A stretch of 64,000 bases of DNA from Cellulosimicrobium funkei (GTDB taxonomy: Bacteria > Actinomycetota > Actinomycetes > Actinomycetales > Cellulomonadaceae): positions 400,487 through 464,486 of the forward strand of contig NZ_SOZH01000005.1 in the NCBI RefSeq assembly GCF_004519295.1. The letters run 5' to 3'. The notes beneath the pieces are model-generated. The model did no database searches. It saw only the letters and a program-made list of their open reading frames with translations, and was not told where the DNA came from. Position numbers and translations under genes: made by a program. Numbering within the stretch: position 1 is the stretch's first letter; each line of letters starts with the position of its first letter. Positions 9,131-17,273 of the stretch are shown here, piece by piece.

Positions 9131-9628
9131 CTAGAGCTCGACGACCGGCGTGCTCACGGCACCGCCGGCCCCGTCGGCGCGGCGGACCACGAGGCTCGCC
9201 GGGCCGCGGTCGACGGCCTCGAAGACGAAGCGGCCGTCGTCGTCGCTCGTCGTCTCGCTCACCACGCCGGGGCGGTGCAGCTCGACGCGCAGCGCCGTCG
9301 CGGGGGCGGCCCAGCCGTCGATGCGGATGCGGCCGTCGTCCGTCGGGGACAGCGAGATCATCACCGTGACGGACTCGGACGTGAACGTGATCGTGCGCGC
9401 CTCGACGGGCGGCGCGTCGCCGCGCACGGACGTCGCGGGAGCCTGGACGTACTCCAGCTCCATGACCTCGGCCTCGAGCCCGGCGAGCGTGATCGCGAAG
9501 AGCGACCGCTCGACGAGGCCGTCCGGGACGGGGTCGATCTCCTCGGCGATCCGCGCGAGGTCGGCCAGGAGGGCGAGGTCGACGGCGTCGAGCGGCTCGT
9601 CGGGGCTGTGCGTCGGCTCGGTGCTCAT
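9131..9628 (-). CDS. Small sigma-coupled protein with carboxypeptidase-regulatory-like C-terminus
   Basis: A 165-residue protein of unknown function. The N-terminal half is helical and acidic (LDAVDLALLADLARIAEEID, then PVPDGLVERSLFAITLAGLE). The C-terminal half looks like a carboxypeptidase-regulatory or transthyretin-like beta-sandwich, with SDDDGRFVFEAVDRGPASLV typical of that fold. There is no signal peptide, membrane segment or ZAS-type zinc motif. Its ATG overlaps the sigma-factor stop (ATGA), so the two are translationally coupled. This position is where an anti-sigma factor often lies, so a regulator of the sigma factor is possible; a target or adaptor of the downstream proteases is equally possible. 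Confidence 0.8.
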   Translation of the reverse strand: MSTEPTHSPDEPLDAVDLALLADLARIAEEIDPVPDGLVERSLFAITLAGLEAEVMELEYVQAPATSVRGDAPPVEARTITFTSESVTVMISLSPTDDGRIRIDGWAAPATALRVELHRPGVVSETTSDDDGRFVFEAVDRGPASLVVRRADGAGGAVSTPVVEL

Positions 9629-10260
9629 GATGCTTCCCACGGTTCCCCCTGGTCGTCGATGATGTCGCGCAGCTTGGCGAGGCAGCGGCCCCGCGTGGAG
9701 CCGATGCTCCCGACGGGCATGCCGATGGCGGCCGAGATGGCCTTGTAGTCCGGACGGTCGGCGAGCGACACGAGGTGCAGGAGCTGGCGGCAGCGTTCCG
9801 GCAGCCGGTCGAGCGCGGCCCAGAGGGAGCGGTCGCGCTCGTTGCGGAGCACCTCGACGTCCGGCGTCGGGTCGCCCGACGGGAGCTCGGGGACGCCCTC
9901 GTCGGTGTCGTCCGGGAGCTCGGTGCGCCGTCGGGCCTCGTCGCGGTGCTTGCGCACGGCCTCCCAGGCCGCGCGCTTGGCCGTGATGAGCAGCCACTTG
10001 AGGACGGCGTGCGGTTCCTTGATGGTCATCGCGTTGCGCACGAGCGCGACCCACACCGTCTGGACGAGGTCGTCGGCCTGCTCGCGCTCGACGCCCTGCG
10101 CGCGCACCGTGTGCCACAGGAGGGGGGAGGCCTCGCGGACGAAGTCACCGAGCGCCTCCGGGCGGCCGTCGCGGTACTCCAGGAGCGCGAACGCACCCCG
10201 GTCCCCCAGGCTGAGGCCCGGTTCGCCGGTGTCGGCCACCTCGTCGGTCGTTCTGGTCAT
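9625..10260 (-). CDS. Sigma-70 family (ECF-like) sigma factor
   Basis: A 211-residue sigma factor with region 2 (RREQ-like segment GVEREQADDLVQTVWVALVR, then HAVLKWLLITAKRAAWEAVR) and region 4 (LPERCRQLLHLVSLADRPDY followed by KAISAAIGMPVGSIGSTRGR, the helix-turn-helix). It should direct polymerase to a small set of promoters, probably including its own operon (inference). Upstream ATGs at 10365 and 10299 exist in frame. The first lies upstream of the candidate promoter at 10326-10355; I prefer 10260, which has GAGGA about 11 nt before it, though 10299 remains possible. The stop overlaps the next gene's ATG. Confidence 0.93.
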   Translation of the reverse strand: MTRTTDEVADTGEPGLSLGDRGAFALLEYRDGRPEALGDFVREASPLLWHTVRAQGVEREQADDLVQTVWVALVRNAMTIKEPHAVLKWLLITAKRAAWEAVRKHRDEARRRTELPDDTDEGVPELPSGDPTPDVEVLRNERDRSLWAALDRLPERCRQLLHLVSLADRPDYKAISAAIGMPVGSIGSTRGRCLAKLRDIIDDQGEPWEAS

Positions 10261-10325
10261 GGGGCGCACTGTCCTCGGCACGCTCGTCCGGTCAGGCATC
10301 AGCGGGGGGTCCCCGGAAGCGCCTG

Positions 10326-10355
10326 ATTCTACGGCCGGGCCGGTGGGGTCGACAA
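10326..10355 (-). promoter_or_regulatory. Promoter of the sigma-CHAT operon
   Basis: On the minus strand, TTGTCG (10350-10355) and TAGAAT (10326-10331) are separated by 18 bp, a good housekeeping-type promoter. Transcription would start near 10319, about 60 nt before the chosen sigma start. This rules out the more upstream in-frame ATG at 10365. Confidence 0.6.
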
Positions 10356-10614
10356 CCATCGTCACTGGTCACACCCCTCCCGGCTCGTGCGGTTGCGTCG
10401 CATCTCGTCCCTCCGGCACACGGGCGGGAGCGTCTGGTCGGCGCTCCTCCACCCGGACGAGAGGGGCGGACCGCCCGTCTGATACATCGCGGTCGGCTCC
10501 GTCCGGAGCGATCCCTGTCCCGGACCCGCACCGGCGGACCCGTCCGGATCCCGCACCGCTCCGAACCCGGGGCGACGCGCGGAGAGGCCGCGCGACCACC
10601 GAGCGGAGACCACC
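10356..10614. other. Divergent intergenic region
   Basis: This region separates the minus-strand sigma operon from the plus-strand DUF4383 gene. Apart from the sigma-operon promoter at its left end and the GGAGACC ribosome site at its right end, I see no gene, RNA or clear repeat. Confidence 0.5.
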
Positions 10615-11022
10615 ATGACCTCGTCCCCGAACCGCCTGCTCGCAGCCGTCTTCGGCACCGTCTACCTGCTGGTCGGCCTCGCCGGCTTCGTCGTGACGTC
10701 GGGGGTCGGCTTCGCCGCCACCGAGGGCCGCAACCTCCTGCTGTTCGAGGTGAACCCCCTGCACAACATCGTCCACCTCGGCATCGGGGCGGCGCTGCTG
10801 CTCGCGTCGCGCAGCGTCCGGGCCGCGCGCGGCACGAACGTCGCGATCGGCGCGGTGTACCTCCTCGTCGGCGTGGTGGGGCTGTTCCTCGTCGACACCG
10901 GCGCCAACATCATCGCGCTCAACGGCGCCGACAACGTGCTGCACCTCGCCAGCGCGCTGCTGCTCCTCGGCGTCGGGCTCGCCGCGGACCGCGAGGACGC
11001 GGGCCGCGCCGTCACGGCATGA
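10615..11022 (+). CDS. DUF4383 membrane protein
   Basis: A 135-residue integral membrane protein with four predicted helices (roughly residues 8-30, 48-66, 75-95 and 103-122). The N-terminal NRLLAAVFGTVYLLVGLAGF and the NPLHNIVHLGIG and NGADNVLHLASA repeats are typical of the DUF4383 family, which is common in actinobacteria and has no known function. A GGAG ribosome site precedes the ATG. Its stop overlaps the next gene's ATG, so the two are cotranscribed. Confidence 0.88.
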   Translation: MTSSPNRLLAAVFGTVYLLVGLAGFVVTSGVGFAATEGRNLLLFEVNPLHNIVHLGIGAALLLASRSVRAARGTNVAIGAVYLLVGVVGLFLVDTGANIIALNGADNVLHLASALLLLGVGLAADREDAGRAVTA

Positions 11023-11573
11023 CGACGCCCGTCCCGACCCGCCGCGTCGGCGCCGCGCTCGCGCTGCTCGGCGCCGGGATCGTCGACCTCGGGCTCGTCC
11101 GGGGCGCGTTCCCGGCGCCGTCCGGCCTGCTCGCGCTGGCCACCGGGGCCGGGGAGCTCGTCGTCGCGCTCGTGCTCCTCGCCCGCGGGCCGCGGCCCGG
11201 GCGCCCGACGGCGGTCCCGCGCGCCGGGATCGCCCTGCTCCTCGTCGCGACCATCGCCGGGGTGGCCGTGCCCGTCGCGTCCGGCGTGCCGCTCTCCGCG
11301 GGTGCGGCCGCCGCAGCCGCCCTGCGGGTCGCGACGGCGTGCGTCCTCGCCCGCCCGGCGCGCGTCCCCGCCGACGGCCCGCCGGCGCGCGCCGGGGCGC
11401 GGCTCGTCGCGCTCTTCTCGGTGTCCGTCATGGTCGCCGCCGTCGCGACGTTCGGTCTCGGCGGGACCGACGCCGCGCGGCACGCCGTGCCGCACGGGTC
11501 CCACCTGCCCGTCCTGGGGCACCTGCCGGGGCACGGCCCGGCCCACGACGGCGGGCCCGGCACCGCGCCGTGA
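11019..11573 (+). CDS. Hypothetical membrane protein with His-rich tail
   Basis: A 184-residue protein with about five hydrophobic segments and no family I recognise. It ends in a hydrophilic His/Gly/Pro tail (HAVPHGSHLPVLGHLPGHG) that might bind a metal. It overlaps the DUF4383 gene by 4 nt (ATGA). The two may work together in the membrane, but nothing in the sequence gives a substrate. Confidence 0.75.
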   Translation: MTTPVPTRRVGAALALLGAGIVDLGLVRGAFPAPSGLLALATGAGELVVALVLLARGPRPGRPTAVPRAGIALLLVATIAGVAVPVASGVPLSAGAAAAAALRVATACVLARPARVPADGPPARAGARLVALFSVSVMVAAVATFGLGGTDAARHAVPHGSHLPVLGHLPGHGPAHDGGPGTAP

Positions 11574-11783
11574 GGGCCCGACGGCGGCTGCCCCCGGCGC
11601 GGCGCCACGCCGCCCGGAGGGTACGAGTTCTCCCGTAACCGCGGGGCCCGAAGTTCCGGGGAATCCCTCATGCCGCGCGGCGGGCACCGGGCCTAGCGTC
11701 GGGAGCGACCCCTGCACCCACACCGCGGGTGCGGACCGGCGAGGCGCGACGACGCGCCCCGCCCGAGCACGAGGAGCACCTCC

Positions 11784-13079
11784 GTGAGAACAGTCCTCCC
11801 CGGCCGCACGCGCGGCCTCACCGGGCGCGCGCTGCGCGCCCTCGCCTCCGTCGTCGCCGCGGCGACCGTCGTCGCGGGCGGAGCGCTCGCCGCCGCGCCC
11901 GCGACCGCCGCGGCGCCGTCGGCCGCGCCCGCCGCTCCCGTGAGCGCCGCCGCGCCGTCGGGCAGCACGCAGTGGCTCACCGGCTACTGGCACAACTTCG
12001 ACAACGGCTCCGTGACGATGCGCCTGTCCGAGGTCCCCCAGGCGTACAACCTCGTGGCGATCGCGTTCGCGGACAACCTCGCCGGGACGCCCGGTGGCAT
12101 CACGTTCAACCTCGCGAGCGCGGAGCTCGGCGGCTACACCGAGGCCCAGTTCAAGGCGGACGTGGCGGCCATCCGGGCGCAGGGCCGCAAGGTCGTGATC
12201 TCCGTGGGCGGGGAGAAGGGCAACGTCATCGTCTCGAACGCGACCGAGGCGAAGAACTTCGCCGACACCACGTACGCGCTCATGCAGAAGTACGGGTTCG
12301 ACGGCGTCGACATCGACCTCGAGCACGGCATCAACGCCACGTACATGTCGAGCGCCCTCCACCAGCTCGCGGCGAAGGTCGGTCCGAGCCTGATCCTCAC
12401 CATGGCGCCGCAGACGATCGACTACCAGGCGACGAGCATGGGGTACTACCAGCTCACCCTCGCGATCAAGGACATCCTCACGATCGTCAACACCCAGTAC
12501 TACAACTCCGGCTCGATGATGGGCTGCAACCAGCAGGTCTACTCGCAGGGCACGGTCGACTTCCTCACCGCGCTCACCTGCATCCAGCTCGAGATGGGCC
12601 TGCGCCCCGACCAGGTGGGCATCGGCGTACCGGCCGTGCCGCGCGCCGCGGGCGGCGGCTACCAGCCGCTCGCGAACGTCGTCAAGGCCGTCGACTGCCT
12701 CGAGGTCGGCACCGGCTGCGGCGCCTTCAAGCCCGCGAAGCCGTACGGCAAGATCGGCGGAGTCATGACCTGGTCGATCAACTGGGACAAGACCAACGGC
12801 TACCAGGTCGCGTCCGTGATCGGCGGCCGCCTCGCGAGCGGTCCGACCACGCCCACGGAGCCGACCAACCCCACCGAGCCGACCAACCCCACCAACCCGA
12901 CGAACCCCACCAACCCCGGGACCTGCACCGCGACCGCGTGGTCGGCCTCCGCCGTCTACACCGGTGGCGCCCGCGTCTCCCACCAGGGCCGCACCTACGA
13001 GGCCAAGTGGTGGACCACCAACGAGAACCCCGCGCAGAGCGGGCAGTGGGGCGTCTGGAAGGACCTCGGCGCCTGCTGA
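11784..13079 (+). CDS. Secreted GH18 chitinase with C-terminal CBM5/12-type module
   Basis: A 431-residue exported chitinase. Residues 1-44 are a signal peptide with a twin-Arg-rich start and an AAPATAAA cleavage area. The GH18 barrel follows, with SVGG (KVVISVGGE) and the catalytic motif FDGVDIDLE, whose Glu180 is the proton donor. A Thr/Pro/Asn linker (TEPTNPTEPTNPTNPTNP) leads to a ~45-residue chitin-binding module with aromatic residues (AWSASAVYTGGARV, YEAKWWTTNENP). The GTG at 11784 has an AGGAG site upstream. It probably degrades environmental chitin. It stands alone, with its own strong terminator. Confidence 0.95.
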   Translation: MRTVLPGRTRGLTGRALRALASVVAAATVVAGGALAAAPATAAAPSAAPAAPVSAAAPSGSTQWLTGYWHNFDNGSVTMRLSEVPQAYNLVAIAFADNLAGTPGGITFNLASAELGGYTEAQFKADVAAIRAQGRKVVISVGGEKGNVIVSNATEAKNFADTTYALMQKYGFDGVDIDLEHGINATYMSSALHQLAAKVGPSLILTMAPQTIDYQATSMGYYQLTLAIKDILTIVNTQYYNSGSMMGCNQQVYSQGTVDFLTALTCIQLEMGLRPDQVGIGVPAVPRAAGGGYQPLANVVKAVDCLEVGTGCGAFKPAKPYGKIGGVMTWSINWDKTNGYQVASVIGGRLASGPTTPTEPTNPTEPTNPTNPTNPTNPGTCTATAWSASAVYTGGARVSHQGRTYEAKWWTTNENPAQSGQWGVWKDLGAC

Positions 13080-13115
13080 CCCGGCCGGCGGACCCTCGGG
13101 CGACCTGCTGAGACG

Positions 13116-13154
13116 ACGACGGCGCGGCACCCTGGTCGGGTGCCGCGCCGTCGT
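13116..13154. terminator. Bidirectional terminator, 17-bp stem
   Basis: A perfect 17-bp stem (13116-13132 with 13138-13154) with a 5-nt loop lies between the convergent chitinase and rplA genes, 37 and 42 bp from their stops. It should serve both strands. Confidence 0.85.
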
Positions 13155-13195
13155 GCGTGGTGCGGACGGAGGACCGTCCGCGGGGAGGACTGCCG

Positions 13196-13912
13196 TCAGG
13201 CGGCGTCGTCCTCGAGCAGCTTCGTCGTCTTGGACTGGTCCAGCGGGATGCCGGGGCCCATCGTCGTCGTCAGCGTGGCCTTGGTGATGTACCGGCCCTT
13301 CGAGGACGACGGCTTGAGACGCAGGACCTCTTCGAGGGCCGCCGCGTAGTTCTCCACGAGCGCCTTCTCGTCGAACGAGACCTTGCCGATGATGAAGTGC
13401 AGGTTGCCGTGCTTGTCGACACGGAACTCGATCTTGCCGCCCTTGATGTCCGACACGGCCTTCGCCACGTCCATCGTCACGGTGCCGGTCTTCGGGTTCG
13501 GCATGAGACCACGGGGGCCCAGCACCTTGCCCAGACGACCGACCTTGCCCATGAGGTCCGGCGTCGCCACGGCGGCGTCGAAGTCGGTGTACCCGCCGGC
13601 GACCTTCTCGATCAGGTCGTCGCCGCCGACCTCGTCGGCACCGGCCGCACGGGCCTCCTCCGCCTTCGCCGCGTTCGCGAAGACGATGACGCGGGCGGTC
13701 TTGCCCGTGCCGTGGGGGAGGTTGACCGTGCCACGGACCATCTGGTCCGCCTTGCGCGGGTCGACACCGAGGCGGAACGCGACCTCGACGGTCGCGTCGT
13801 ACTTCACGGTCGACGTCTCCTTGGCGAGACGGATCGCCTCGAGCGGCGCGTAGAGACGCTCGCGGTCGATCTTCTCCTCGGCGTTGCGGTACGCCTTGCT
13901 GCGCGTTGCCAT
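13196..13912 (-). CDS. rplA: 50S ribosomal protein L1
   Basis: L1 binds 23S rRNA at the mobile L1 stalk and helps release deacylated tRNA; in many bacteria it also represses its own mRNA. The 238-residue protein shows the hallmark [17 protein letters not shown] and [20 protein letters not shown] segments. Its ATG has a GAAGGAGAA ribosome site. It lies 184 bp after rplK, a wider gap than in many relatives, with a hairpin at 14005-14038. Confidence 0.99.
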   Translation of the reverse strand: MATRSKAYRNAEEKIDRERLYAPLEAIRLAKETSTVKYDATVEVAFRLGVDPRKADQMVRGTVNLPHGTGKTARVIVFANAAKAEEARAAGADEVGGDDLIEKVAGGYTDFDAAVATPDLMGKVGRLGKVLGPRGLMPNPKTGTVTMDVAKAVSDIKGGKIEFRVDKHGNLHFIIGKVSFDEKALVENYAAALEEVLRLKPSSSKGRYITKATLTTTMGPGIPLDQSKTTKLLEDDAA

Positions 13913-14004
13913 CTGCTTCTCCTTCTGCAGTCGTGGTCAGCGGGTCCGCGCGGACCCTGCCACTGCCGCCCACGGTCGTGGACGGACACTTCCGATGTTG
14001 CCAC

Positions 14005-14038
14005 GCTCGGCCCGACGCATGGTCTGCTCGGGCCGAGC
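14005..14038 (-). promoter_or_regulatory. Hairpin between rplK and rplA
   Basis: An 11-bp inverted repeat (GCTCGGCCCGA / TCGGGCCGAGC) with a 12-nt loop lies in the leader of rplA. It could be an L1-binding or processing element, or a partial terminator after rplK. Confidence 0.4.
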
Positions 14039-14096
14039 GCCGCTCACGCTCCGGCAGGACTCGCTGGCGCTCGTCCTACCTCCGCGCTCGCTCTGC

Positions 14097-14528
14097 TCAG
14101 CCCTCGACAGTGATGCCCATCGAGCGGGCCGTGCCGGCGATGATCTTCGACGCGGCGTCGAGGTCGTTCGCGTTGAGGTCCTCGAGCTTGGTCTGGGCGA
14201 TCTCGCGCACCTGGTCCGCGGTGATCTTCGCGACCTTGGTGGTGTGCGGCGTCGCCGAGCCCTTCTGCACGCCCGCGGCCTTCTTGATGAGCTCCGCCGC
14301 CGGCGGGGTCTTCGTCACGAAGGTGAACGAGCGGTCCTCGTAGACCGTGATCTCGACGGGGATGACGTTGCCGCGCTGCGACTCGGTCGCCGCGTTGTAG
14401 GCCTTGCAGAACTCCATGATGTTCACACCGTGCTGACCGAGCGCGGGGCCGATCGGCGGCGCGGGCGTCGCCGCACCGGCCTGGATCTGGAGCTTGATGA
14501 GGCCGGAGACCTTCTTCTTGGGAGGCAT
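14097..14528 (-). CDS. rplK: 50S ribosomal protein L11
   Basis: L11 binds the GTPase-associated centre of 23S rRNA and is needed for the stringent response via RelA. The 143-residue protein begins [20 protein letters not shown] and has the conserved [20 protein letters not shown] segment. A GGGAAGA ribosome site precedes the ATG. It is part of the secE-nusG-rplK-rplA transcription unit. Confidence 0.99.
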
Positions 14529-14624
14529 GACTCTTCCCTGGCTTTCTTCTCGTGGGCCGACGCCGTGGGCGATGACCCGGTTGCAGTGCTGCGCTCACGC
14601 GGGGCGGCTCGGGCCGCCCGCGCG

Positions 14625-15482
14625 TCAGATCTTGGCGACCTGGTTGAACGACAGCTCGACCGGGGTCTCCCGGCCGAAGATGGAGACGAGGACCTTGAGC
14701 TTCTGGTTCTCGACGTTGATCTCGGAGATCGTGGCGGGCAGCGTGTCGAACGGGCCGTCCGTGACGGTGACCGACTCGCCGACCGTGAAGTCGACCTCGA
14801 CGGGAGCCTTCGCCGCGGCCTGCGCGGGCTTGCCGGCCTCCGGGGCGGGGGTGAGCATCGGCGCGAGCATCGAGAAGACCTCGTCGAGCGTCAGCGGCAC
14901 CGGCTGGTGGGTGTGGCCGACGAAGCCGGTGACACCGGGCGTGTGGCGCACGGCGCCCCACGACTCGTCGGTGAGGTCCATGCGCACGAGGACGTAGCCG
15001 GGGATGCGCACGCGTCGGACGATCTTCTTCTGCGCGTTCTTGATCTCGGCCACCTCCTCCATGGGGACCTCGATCTGGAAGATGTAGTCCTCCATGTTCA
15101 GGCTCTGGATGCGGTTCTCCAGGTTGGCCTTCACACGGTTCTCGTAGCCCGCGTAGGAGTGGATGACGTACCAGTCGCCCGGCTGCGAGCGCAGCGTGCG
15201 CTTGAACTCCGCGACCGGGTCCTCGATGACGTCGCCGTCCTCGTCGGCCGGGCGGATCTCGTCCGCCTCGTCGTCGTCCGACGGCTCGTCGTCGTCCGCC
15301 GCGTCGTCGGTCTCGTCAGCGGCGTCGTCCGTCGCGTCGTCGTCGGCCTCGTCAGCGGCGTCGAGGGCCTCGTCGGCTCCGTCGACCGCCGGGACGTCCG
15401 TGGTCTCGTCGACGTCGTCCTGGGCACCCTCGGGCTGCGTCGGGTCGACGTTCTCCGTCTGGTCCAGCGACTCCTGGGACAC
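14625..15482 (-). CDS. nusG: Transcription termination/antitermination factor NusG
   Basis: NusG binds RNA polymerase and links it to Rho or the ribosome. The 285-residue protein has an ~95-residue Asp/Glu/Ala-rich N-terminal extension, common in actinobacteria. The NGN domain follows ([20 protein letters not shown], with [15 protein letters not shown]), and a C-terminal KOW domain ([20 protein letters not shown]). An Ala/Pro-rich insert of about 25 residues separates NGN and KOW. The start is the GTG at 15482. It lies between secE and rplK, the standard order. Confidence 0.98.
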   Translation of the reverse strand: MSQESLDQTENVDPTQPEGAQDDVDETTDVPAVDGADEALDAADEADDDATDDAADETDDAADDDEPSDDDEADEIRPADEDGDVIEDPVAEFKRTLRSQPGDWYVIHSYAGYENRVKANLENRIQSLNMEDYIFQIEVPMEEVAEIKNAQKKIVRRVRIPGYVLVRMDLTDESWGAVRHTPGVTGFVGHTHQPVPLTLDEVFSMLAPMLTPAPEAGKPAQAAAKAPVEVDFTVGESVTVTDGPFDTLPATISEINVENQKLKVLVSIFGRETPVELSFNQVAKI

Positions 15483-15596
15483 GAACGAACCTGCTTTCTC
15501 AACGAACTGCTCGAAGACTTCTTCTGGAAGCGCCGACGGCGCCCCGAGAGGCGCCGGCTGCCGTGCTGACCCGGCCTGGCCGGGGAAGGTCGTGCG

Positions 15597-15878
15597 CTAG
15601 CCGAAGACCCACCGGACGGCCTGGCCGATCCCCAGGTCGAGGACGGTCACGAACGCCATGACCACGACCACGAAGACGAGGACCACCGTCGTGTAGGTGA
15701 TGAGCTCGGACCGCGTCGGCGTGACGACCTTGCGGAGCTCGGCGACCACCTGGCGCACGAACAGGGCGATGCGCGCGAAGACGTTGGGCTTCTTGTCCGC
15801 GGACGGACCGCCCTTCTTCTTCACCTCGTCGGCGCGTGCACCGCCTGCGCCCACGGCCTCTGACGGCGATTCGCTCAC
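15597..15878 (-). CDS. secE: Preprotein translocase subunit SecE
   Basis: SecE is the small clamp subunit of the SecYEG channel. The ~93-residue product has a hydrophilic N-terminus, the conserved amphipathic stretch FVRQVVAELRKVVTPTRSEL and one membrane helix (TTVVLVFVVVVMAFVTVLDL). Two in-frame GTG codons are possible, 15899 and 15878. I prefer 15878 because GGGGA lies 7 nt upstream. It is followed by nusG and preceded by tRNA-Trp, the classic actinobacterial order. Confidence 0.95.
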   Translation of the reverse strand: MSESPSEAVGAGGARADEVKKKGGPSADKKPNVFARIALFVRQVVAELRKVVTPTRSELITYTTVVLVFVVVVMAFVTVLDLGIGQAVRWVFG

Positions 15879-15984
15879 TCGATCTTCCCCATCGCTCACG
15901 TACGGGACCTGCTCGAACCCTCGGTGCGACCCGGTGCCGGGCCGCGCGCGGATCCCGGGAAGGTCCCGCGAGAGCCACGCCGTG

Positions 15985-16057
15985 CAGGGTAGACAGGACT
16001 CGAACCTGCAACCTGCGGTTTTGGAGACCGCTGCGCTACCAATTGCGCCACTACCCT
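15985..16057 (-). tRNA. tRNA-Trp (CCA anticodon)
   Basis: The minus strand folds as a 73-nt cloverleaf: acceptor AGGGTAG pairs with CTACCCT, and the anticodon loop CTCCAAA gives CCA. The T arm has GGTTCGAGTCC. The 3' CCA is not encoded. It stands directly upstream of secE, as in many actinobacteria. Confidence 0.97.
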
Positions 16058-16186
16058 TCGTGCCGACGGCGCCCCGCGCGGCCCCGCTCCCTGGACGAAA
16101 GTCGTCTCACGGGCGCGGACCAGCGTGGCGGGCGTCAACCACCGAGGGATCACTGTACGCGACGCGGCGCCCCTGGTCGAACCACC

Positions 16187-16204
16187 GTCCACCGATCGGT
16201 GGAC
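16187..16204 (+). promoter_or_regulatory. 18-bp perfect palindrome (operator candidate)
   Basis: GTCCACCGATCGGTGGAC lies 59 bp upstream of the ABC transporter start. Size and symmetry are like TetR- or MarR-family operators. No such regulator gene is adjacent, so the binding protein is unknown; the downstream NarL-type regulator is another candidate. Confidence 0.45.
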
Positions 16205-16262
16205 ACGAGGTCCGGACGAACGGGCGTCGCGGCCCGGGGGCCCGCGCCGACACGCTGGTCCC

Positions 16263-17273
16263 ATGACGACGACACCCCTCCCCGCCGGCCCCCGCGGCGC
16301 CGGCTCCGGCCCCGGCGCCGGGCAGAGCGGACCGGCCGTGGACGTGCGCGGCCTGCGCAAGCGCTACGGGCCCAAGCAGGCCGTGGACGGCATCGACCTG
16401 CGCGTCGAGCGCGGCGAGATCTTCGCGGTCCTCGGCCCCAACGGCGCCGGGAAGACCACCACGGTCGAGATCCTCGAGGGCTTCCGCCGCCGGGACGCGG
16501 GCGAGGTCCGCGTGCTCGGCGAGGACCCCCAGACCGCGGGCCGCGCCTGGCGCGCGCGCCTCGGCGTCGTCCTCCAGGACTCGCGCGACCAGGCCGAGCT
16601 CACGGTCGCCGAGCTCGTCCGGCACTTCGCGACGTTCTACCCGACGCCGCGGGACCCCGACGAGGTGATCGACGCCGTCGGGCTGCGGGAGAAGGCCCGC
16701 ACGCGCACGCGCCAGCTCTCCGGCGGGCAGCGCCGACGGCTCGACGTCGCGCTGGGGATCGTCGGTCGGCCGGAGCTGCTGTTCCTCGACGAGCCCACGA
16801 CGGGGTTCGACCCCCAGGCCCGCCGCGCGTTCTGGGCGCTCGTCCGGTCGCTGCGCGAGGACGGCACGACGATCCTGCTCACCACGCACTACCTCGACGA
16901 GGCGGCCTACCTGGCCGACCGCGCGGCCGTCGTGCGGTCGGGGCAGGTCGTCGCGCTCGACGCGCCCGACCGCCTCGGGGGCGCGGAGGCGCGCCGTCCC
17001 GTCGTGCGGTGGCTCGACGGCGGCACCCGGCGCTCCGAGCGCACGGACTCCCCCACCGCGGTCGTCGCGGCGCTCGCCGCGCAGTACCCCGACGGCGAGG
17101 TCCCCGGGCTCGAGGTGACGCGCCCGAGCCTCGAGGACGTCTACCTCGAGCTCATCGGCGAGCCGGTCGCGTCGAGCGACCCGGCGCCCGCCCCCGACCG
17201 GCCCGGCGCACCCGCCGCGGCCCGCACGCCCGACGACGCGACCGTCGTCGTCCCCGAGGAGGCCCGACCGTGA
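16263..17273 (+). CDS. ABC exporter ATP-binding protein (DrrA-like)
   Basis: A 336-residue ATPase that powers an ABC-2-type exporter. Walker A GPNGAGKTT, signature LSGGQRRR, Walker B LLFLDEPTTGFDP and the switch His in TTHYLDEA are all intact. A C-terminal extension of about 100 residues after the nucleotide-binding domain is Pro/Ala-rich. The ATG at 16263 is chosen because the conserved domain begins about 25 residues later; there is no clear ribosome site, so the start is less certain. Its stop overlaps the permease GTG (GTGA). Confidence 0.93.
   Translation: MTTTPLPAGPRGAGSGPGAGQSGPAVDVRGLRKRYGPKQAVDGIDLRVERGEIFAVLGPNGAGKTTTVEILEGFRRRDAGEVRVLGEDPQTAGRAWRARLGVVLQDSRDQAELTVAELVRHFATFYPTPRDPDEVIDAVGLREKARTRTRQLSGGQRRRLDVALGIVGRPELLFLDEPTTGFDPQARRAFWALVRSLREDGTTILLTTHYLDEAAYLADRAAVVRSGQVVALDAPDRLGGAEARRPVVRWLDGGTRRSERTDSPTAVVAALAAQYPDGEVPGLEVTRPSLEDVYLELIGEPVASSDPAPAPDRPGAPAAARTPDDATVVVPEEARP

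Noticed and set aside
15597..15899. SecE starting at the GTG at 15899.
   Set aside because: The GTG at 15878 has a better-placed ribosome site and gives the usual N-terminus; the longer form cannot be excluded.
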